Source of the DNA: Microbacterium sp. Root61 | Lineage (GTDB): Bacteria > Actinomycetota > Actinomycetes > Actinomycetales > Microbacteriaceae | NCBI RefSeq assembly: GCF_001427525.1 | Contig: NZ_LMGU01000001.1 | Coordinates: 248,001 to 312,000, forward strand | Length of the DNA: 64,000 nt | Direction: 5' to 3' | In this document: positions 60,668-64,000 of the stretch, piece after piece | Numbering within the stretch: the first letter of the stretch is position 1 | How the letters are laid out: each line of letters starts with the position of its first letter | Notes under the pieces: generated by a model | The model's database searches: none | What the model was told of the DNA's origin: nothing | The model's input: only the letters and a program-made list of their open reading frames with translations | Program-made: the position numbers and the translations under genes

Positions 60668-61522
60668 CGCGTCGCGCGTCTTCAGTACGGTGCTGCCGCC
60701 CACGAGTGCGACGACGGCCCAGGCGATGAGCGTCAGTACGGCCGGGACCGTCTCCAGGACGTCGCCCGACATCGGCGATCCCATGAACAGCGACTGGCCG
60801 GCATTGGACGGCAGGTAGCTGGCGAGGGTGTGCAGCCACTCCAGGTCGGGGATGCGCGGGAAGAATCCGACGATCAGCGGTGCGACGAACACGAGTCCGA
60901 TGCCGGCGGCCAGCGCCCCCGGTCCGTTGCGGATGATGAACCCGATGCCGACGCCCAGGATGGCGATGATCGCGAGGTAGAACGACGCTCCGAGCAGGGG
61001 CATCAGCGAACTGTTGAGGTCGCTGAGGTCCATCGCTCCGGTCGGGAGGATCGGGCCGGTCACCAGCGCGGCGATCACGAACACCACGAACGTGCTGACG
61101 AACAGGCTCACCCCGACGACGAGTGCCTTCGCGAGGAGGGACGGGATGCGCTGCGGAGCAGCCGTGAGCGTCGAGCGGATCATGCCCGTCGAGTACTCGC
61201 CCGTGACGGAGATTGCGCCGATGACGACAGCGAGCAGCTGCGTCAGCACGGTGCTGAACAGTACGACCATCACGGCCTGCGCATTGATCTCGGCGACGCT
61301 GAGCGGCCCCGAGTCGCCCAGGAAGGCGCTCATCGATGTCGCCATCAAGAGGCTGAGGCCGATCGAGATGAGTGCGACCATGCCGAACGACCACCAGGTC
61401 GAGCGCAGCGTCACGAGCTTGATCCACTCGCCGCGCACCAGGTGGGCGAACGAGAGGCGGTAGGGCGAGGCATCCACGGTGTGGGTGCGTGCGGCCGTCG
61501 ATCCGGCGGTCAGGGTGCTCAT
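60665..61522 (-). CDS. ABC transporter permease, ABC-2 type
   Basis: The 285-residue protein has about six transmembrane segments ('STWWSFGMVALISIGLSLLM', 'AVMVVLFSTVLTQLLAVVIG', 'LVVGVSLFVSTFVVFVIAAL', 'SFYLAIIAILGVGIGFIIRN', 'GIGLVFVAPLIVGFF', 'AVLTLIAWAVVALVGGSTVL'). This fits the ABC-2 export permease family, usually paired with one ATPase. ATG 61522 overlaps the ATPase stop (ATGA). The transported molecule is unknown; many such pairs confer resistance to membrane-active compounds. Confidence 0.9.
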   Translation of the reverse strand: MSTLTAGSTAARTHTVDASPYRLSFAHLVRGEWIKLVTLRSTWWSFGMVALISIGLSLLMATSMSAFLGDSGPLSVAEINAQAVMVVLFSTVLTQLLAVVIGAISVTGEYSTGMIRSTLTAAPQRIPSLLAKALVVGVSLFVSTFVVFVIAALVTGPILPTGAMDLSDLNSSLMPLLGASFYLAIIAILGVGIGFIIRNGPGALAAGIGLVFVAPLIVGFFPRIPDLEWLHTLASYLPSNAGQSLFMGSPMSGDVLETVPAVLTLIAWAVVALVGGSTVLKTRDA

Positions 61523-62430
61523 GCGATGTCCTTCGTCTTGTACTCGACGTCGTCGCCGGTCAGGCGCAGGTAGGCGTCTTCGAGGGTGCCGGATGCCGGG
61601 GTCAGCTCGTGCAGTGCGAATCCGCGTGCCGCGGCCAGATCGCCGATGACGGGTGCCGCGACTCCGGATACCTCGAGTAGATCGGGGGCCAGGTTGGTGA
61701 TCGTCACGCCGTCGCGGGCCAGTGACTCGGACAGGGCGAGGGCGTGCGGGCTGCGGACGCGCACCGTGCTGAGGGTCCAGCGCTGCACGATCTCGTCGAC
61801 CGGCAGGTCGGCCAGCACCCGTCCGCGGCCGAGCACGATGATGTGGTCGGCGGTCAGGGCCATCTCGCTCATCAGGTGGCTGGAGAGCAGGACGGTCTTG
61901 CCTTCGGATGCCGCGTGCCGCACGAAGCGGCGCACCCACAGCACACCTTCCGGATCGAGGCCGTTGACCGGCTCGTCCAGGATCAGGGTGTGCGGGTCGC
62001 CGAGCAGGGCCGCGGCGATGCCGAGCCGCTGCCCCATGCCGAGCGAGAAGCCGCCGGCGCGCTTGCCCGCGACGGAGGCGAGTCCGGTGATGTCGATCAC
62101 CTCGTCGACACGGGAACGGGGGATACCGTGCGTGGCGGCCATCGCGCGGAGGTGGTTGGTGGCGCTGCGGCCGGTGTGGACAGCCTTCGCGTCCAGCAGC
62201 ACACCCACCTCGGTGAGGGGGGAGCGCAGCCCGGAGTAGTCGCGGCCGTTGACGGTGACCCCGCCCTGCGTGGGCTTGTCGAGCCCCACGATCATGCGCA
62301 TGGTGGTGGACTTGCCCGCACCGTTCGGACCGAGGAAGCCGGTGACCAGGCCCGGCTGCACGGTGAAGCTGACATCGGAGACGGCGTGTTTACTGCCGAA
62401 GCTCTTGCTGAGGTTCTCTGCAACGATCAT
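61519..62430 (-). CDS. ABC transporter ATP-binding protein, ABC-2 exporter type
   Basis: The 303-residue ATPase has Walker A 'GFLGPNGAGKSTTMRMIVGL', Q-loop region, signature 'FSLGMGQRLGIAAALLGD' (an SLGMGQ variant, common in this subfamily), Walker B 'LILDEPVNGLDPEGVLWVRR' and an H-loop 'VLLSSHLMSEMALTADHI'. A C-terminal extension of about 80 residues follows, as in BcrA/drug-resistance ATPases. ATG 62430 fits a TAACGT box 6 nt upstream. With the permease and the two-component pair it forms an apparent four-gene signal-and-export unit. Confidence 0.92.
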   Translation of the reverse strand: MIVAENLSKSFGSKHAVSDVSFTVQPGLVTGFLGPNGAGKSTTMRMIVGLDKPTQGGVTVNGRDYSGLRSPLTEVGVLLDAKAVHTGRSATNHLRAMAATHGIPRSRVDEVIDITGLASVAGKRAGGFSLGMGQRLGIAAALLGDPHTLILDEPVNGLDPEGVLWVRRFVRHAASEGKTVLLSSHLMSEMALTADHIIVLGRGRVLADLPVDEIVQRWTLSTVRVRSPHALALSESLARDGVTITNLAPDLLEVSGVAAPVIGDLAAARGFALHELTPASGTLEDAYLRLTGDDVEYKTKDIA

Positions 62431-62436
62431 GCTTCG

Positions 62437-62442
62437 ACGTTA
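62437..62442 (-). promoter_or_regulatory. -10 element (TAACGT) of the ABC exporter operon, leaderless
   Basis: On the minus strand TAACGT ends 6 nt before ATG 62430. Confidence 0.5.
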
Positions 62443-62445
62443 CGG

Positions 62446-62486
62446 AAAGACCCCCCTCCGGCACATCAGCCTGGAGGAGGGTCTTT
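62446..62486 (-). terminator. Terminator of pepN
   Basis: An inverted repeat runs from AAAGACCC (62446-62453) to GGGTCTTT (62479-62486), with the GC-rich CCTCC/GGAGG arms inside. Read on the minus strand it ends in GGGTCTTT, giving a T-run for pepN. It may act on both strands. Confidence 0.75.
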
Positions 62487-62512
62487 CGCGTGGTGCGGGT
62501 GGTACCGGGGTA

Positions 62513-64000
62513 CTACTGGGCGTCGCGCTCCTGCACCGCGAGGGCGCGCTCGACGCCCGCGAGGTTCTCCTGCACGAGGCGGCGGAGAGCCGGGGCGGCG
62601 TCGCCGTTGGCCGCGAGCCACGCACGCGTGGCGTCGCGCAGCACGGTGTTCGCGAGCGCTGCCGGGTACAGCCCGACGATCAGGTACTGCGCGATCTGGT
62701 AGGTCCGCGACGTCCAGATCGGCAGCAGCATGTCGAAGTACGGCTGCACGAACGCGTCCAGCACGTCCACGCCCGCGGGGTGGACGAGTCCGGCCGCGGC
62801 GGCACGCACGATCGTGTTGGGAAGGTCGTCGTTCTCCACGAGCGAGTCCCACGCGATGCGCTTGGCCTCGACGGTCGGCAGCGCGGCCTTCGCCTGAGCG
62901 GCGAACTCGCCGCCCTTGGCCGTGTTGTCGGCAGCCAGCGCGGCGTCGATGTCGGACGCGGAGACCACGCCGGCCGTCGCGAGCGAGACGAGCAGTTGCC
63001 ACGACAGGTCGGTATCGATATCGAGACCCTCGAAGGTCACGTCACCGTCGCGGACCTGGCGGACGAGCTCCGACTGCGCCGGGTTCGCCGCTGCACTGGC
63101 GAACGTCGTCACGAACTGGAGCTGGCTGTCGCTGCCGGCCTCGGCGGCCTGCGCGAGCGCCCAGAGGCCCTCGGCGACCTTGACGCGCGTCGCATGCCGC
63201 TTCTCGGGGGAGACATACGCGTTGGCGGCGAGCAGCAGCTGACCGAGCGTGGTGCGAACGGTCGTGGACTCGGTCTCGGCGCCGATGTTTCGCAGCACGA
63301 GGTCGACGTAGTCGCTGGCGGATGCCTCGGCATCCCGCGTCTGATCCCATGCGGCACCCCACACCAGCGAGCGGGCCAGCGGGTCGCTGATCGCGCCGAG
63401 GTGGTCGATCGCCGTCTTGAGCGACCGCTCGTCGAGGCGGATCTTCGCGTAAGCGAGGTCCTCGTCGTTGAGCAGCACGAGGTCGGGGCGCTCGATGCCC
63501 TTGAGCTCGGTGACCTCGGTGCGGTCGCCGTCCACGTCGAGCTCGACGTGGTGCACGCGCACCAGGGCGCCGTCCTTCAGGCTGTAGAACCCGACACCGA
63601 GGCGGTGCGGGCGGATGGTCGGGTAGTCGGCCGGCGCGGTCTGCACGATCGCGAAGCGCGTGATCCTGCCGTCGACGCCTTCCTCGATGAGCGGCGTGAG
63701 CGTGTTGACGCCCGCCGTCTCGAGCCACTTCTTCGACCAGCCGGACAGCTCGCGGCCGCTCGTCTTCTCGAGCTCGGCGAGCAGGTCGCCGACCTCGGTG
63801 TTGCCCCACTCGTGCTTCTTGAAGTACTCCGAGACGCCGGCGAAGAACTGCTCGATGCCGACCCAGGCGGCCAGCTGCTTGAGCACCGATCCGCCTTTGG
63901 CGTAGGTGATGCCGTCGAAGTTGACCTGCACGTCTTCGAGGTCGTTGATCTCGGCGACGACCGGGTGCGTGGAGGGGAGCTGGTCCTGGCGGTACGCCCA
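62513..64000 (-). CDS. pepN: Aminopeptidase N (M1 family), 5' part outside the window
   Basis: This is the C-terminal 495 residues of an M1 zinc aminopeptidase; the frame is open to the right edge. The visible part begins 'WAYRQDQLPSTHPVVAEIND' and includes 'VNFDGITYAKGGSVLKQLAAWVG' in pieces ('GITYAKGGSVLKQL', with the Tyr that stabilises the transition state) and the helical ERAP1-like C-terminal domain. The HExxH zinc site should lie to the right, beyond the window, and was not seen. The full protein is usually about 850 residues, so some 350 are missing. The gene is monocistronic-looking and ends at a strong inverted repeat. Confidence 0.92.
   Translation of the reverse strand, partial: WAYRQDQLPSTHPVVAEINDLEDVQVNFDGITYAKGGSVLKQLAAWVGIEQFFAGVSEYFKKHEWGNTEVGDLLAELEKTSGRELSGWSKKWLETAGVNTLTPLIEEGVDGRITRFAIVQTAPADYPTIRPHRLGVGFYSLKDGALVRVHHVELDVDGDRTEVTELKGIERPDLVLLNDEDLAYAKIRLDERSLKTAIDHLGAISDPLARSLVWGAAWDQTRDAEASASDYVDLVLRNIGAETESTTVRTTLGQLLLAANAYVSPEKRHATRVKVAEGLWALAQAAEAGSDSQLQFVTTFASAAANPAQSELVRQVRDGDVTFEGLDIDTDLSWQLLVSLATAGVVSASDIDAALAADNTAKGGEFAAQAKAALPTVEAKRIAWDSLVENDDLPNTIVRAAAAGLVHPAGVDVLDAFVQPYFDMLLPIWTSRTYQIAQYLIVGLYPAALANTVLRDATRAWLAANGDAAPALRRLVQENLAGVERALAVQERDAQ

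Overview
The window is GC-rich chromosomal DNA from an actinobacterium, most probably a member of the Microbacteriaceae such as Microbacterium. This is inferred from gene content: a DUF2469-YraN-ComM-DprA-XerC block, ribosomal protein S2 with a long acidic Ala/Glu tail, GlgE-type glucan synthesis, DivIVA-like and DUF2017 proteins, and many GTG starts. It is almost entirely coding and most of it looks like ordinary core genome.

Layout. 0-7 kb: end of a membrane protein, then rplS with a structured leader, lepB, rnhB, a DUF2469 gene, yraN, comM, dprA and xerC. 7-15 kb: an M23 peptidase facing away, then rpsB-tsf, pyrH, frr, cdsA, a DivIVA-like gene, a secreted transglycosylase-like protein, a zinc-ribbon protein and an alpha/beta hydrolase. 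15-19 kb: a PerM/AI-2E-type membrane protein, a three-segment membrane protein with an internal lipobox, and a thioredoxin-TPR co-chaperone. 19-25 kb (minus strand): glgX-glgE-glgB for alpha-glucan metabolism. 25-30 kb: a cysteine desulfurase and MnmA (tRNA thiolation), LigA and a YciI protein. 30-39 kb: an acyl-CoA synthetase, gatCAB, dinB, a GerW-like protein, a P-loop kinase, DUF2017, clpS and a zincin-type metallopeptidase. 39-40 kb: tRNA-His, orn and tRNA-Arg.

Immediately after tRNA-Arg lies an accessory stretch (about 39.85-44.5 kb) with lower GC by eye. It holds a probable SUKH/SMI1-like protein, a leucine-rich-repeat protein and three unrecognised proteins. It is followed by a divergent aldehyde dehydrogenase/MFS pair and a YczE/MocR pair. 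50-64 kb: an SSB paralogue behind a perfect 14-bp hairpin, a lipoprotein, ettA, two thioesterases, an mscS-truncated haemoglobin-flavoprotein operon, a two-component system beside an ABC exporter, and the 3' part of pepN.

The most general signal is a TANNNT -10 hexamer 6-7 nt before the start codon at 16 protein genes. This implies leaderless mRNAs starting at or within about a base of the start codon, and it decides several starts here. Several RNA-structure candidates are also visible: the rplS leader, the rpsB leader, an rpsB-tsf hairpin and the ssb upstream hairpin. No CRISPR array, insertion sequence, integrase or rRNA gene was seen.
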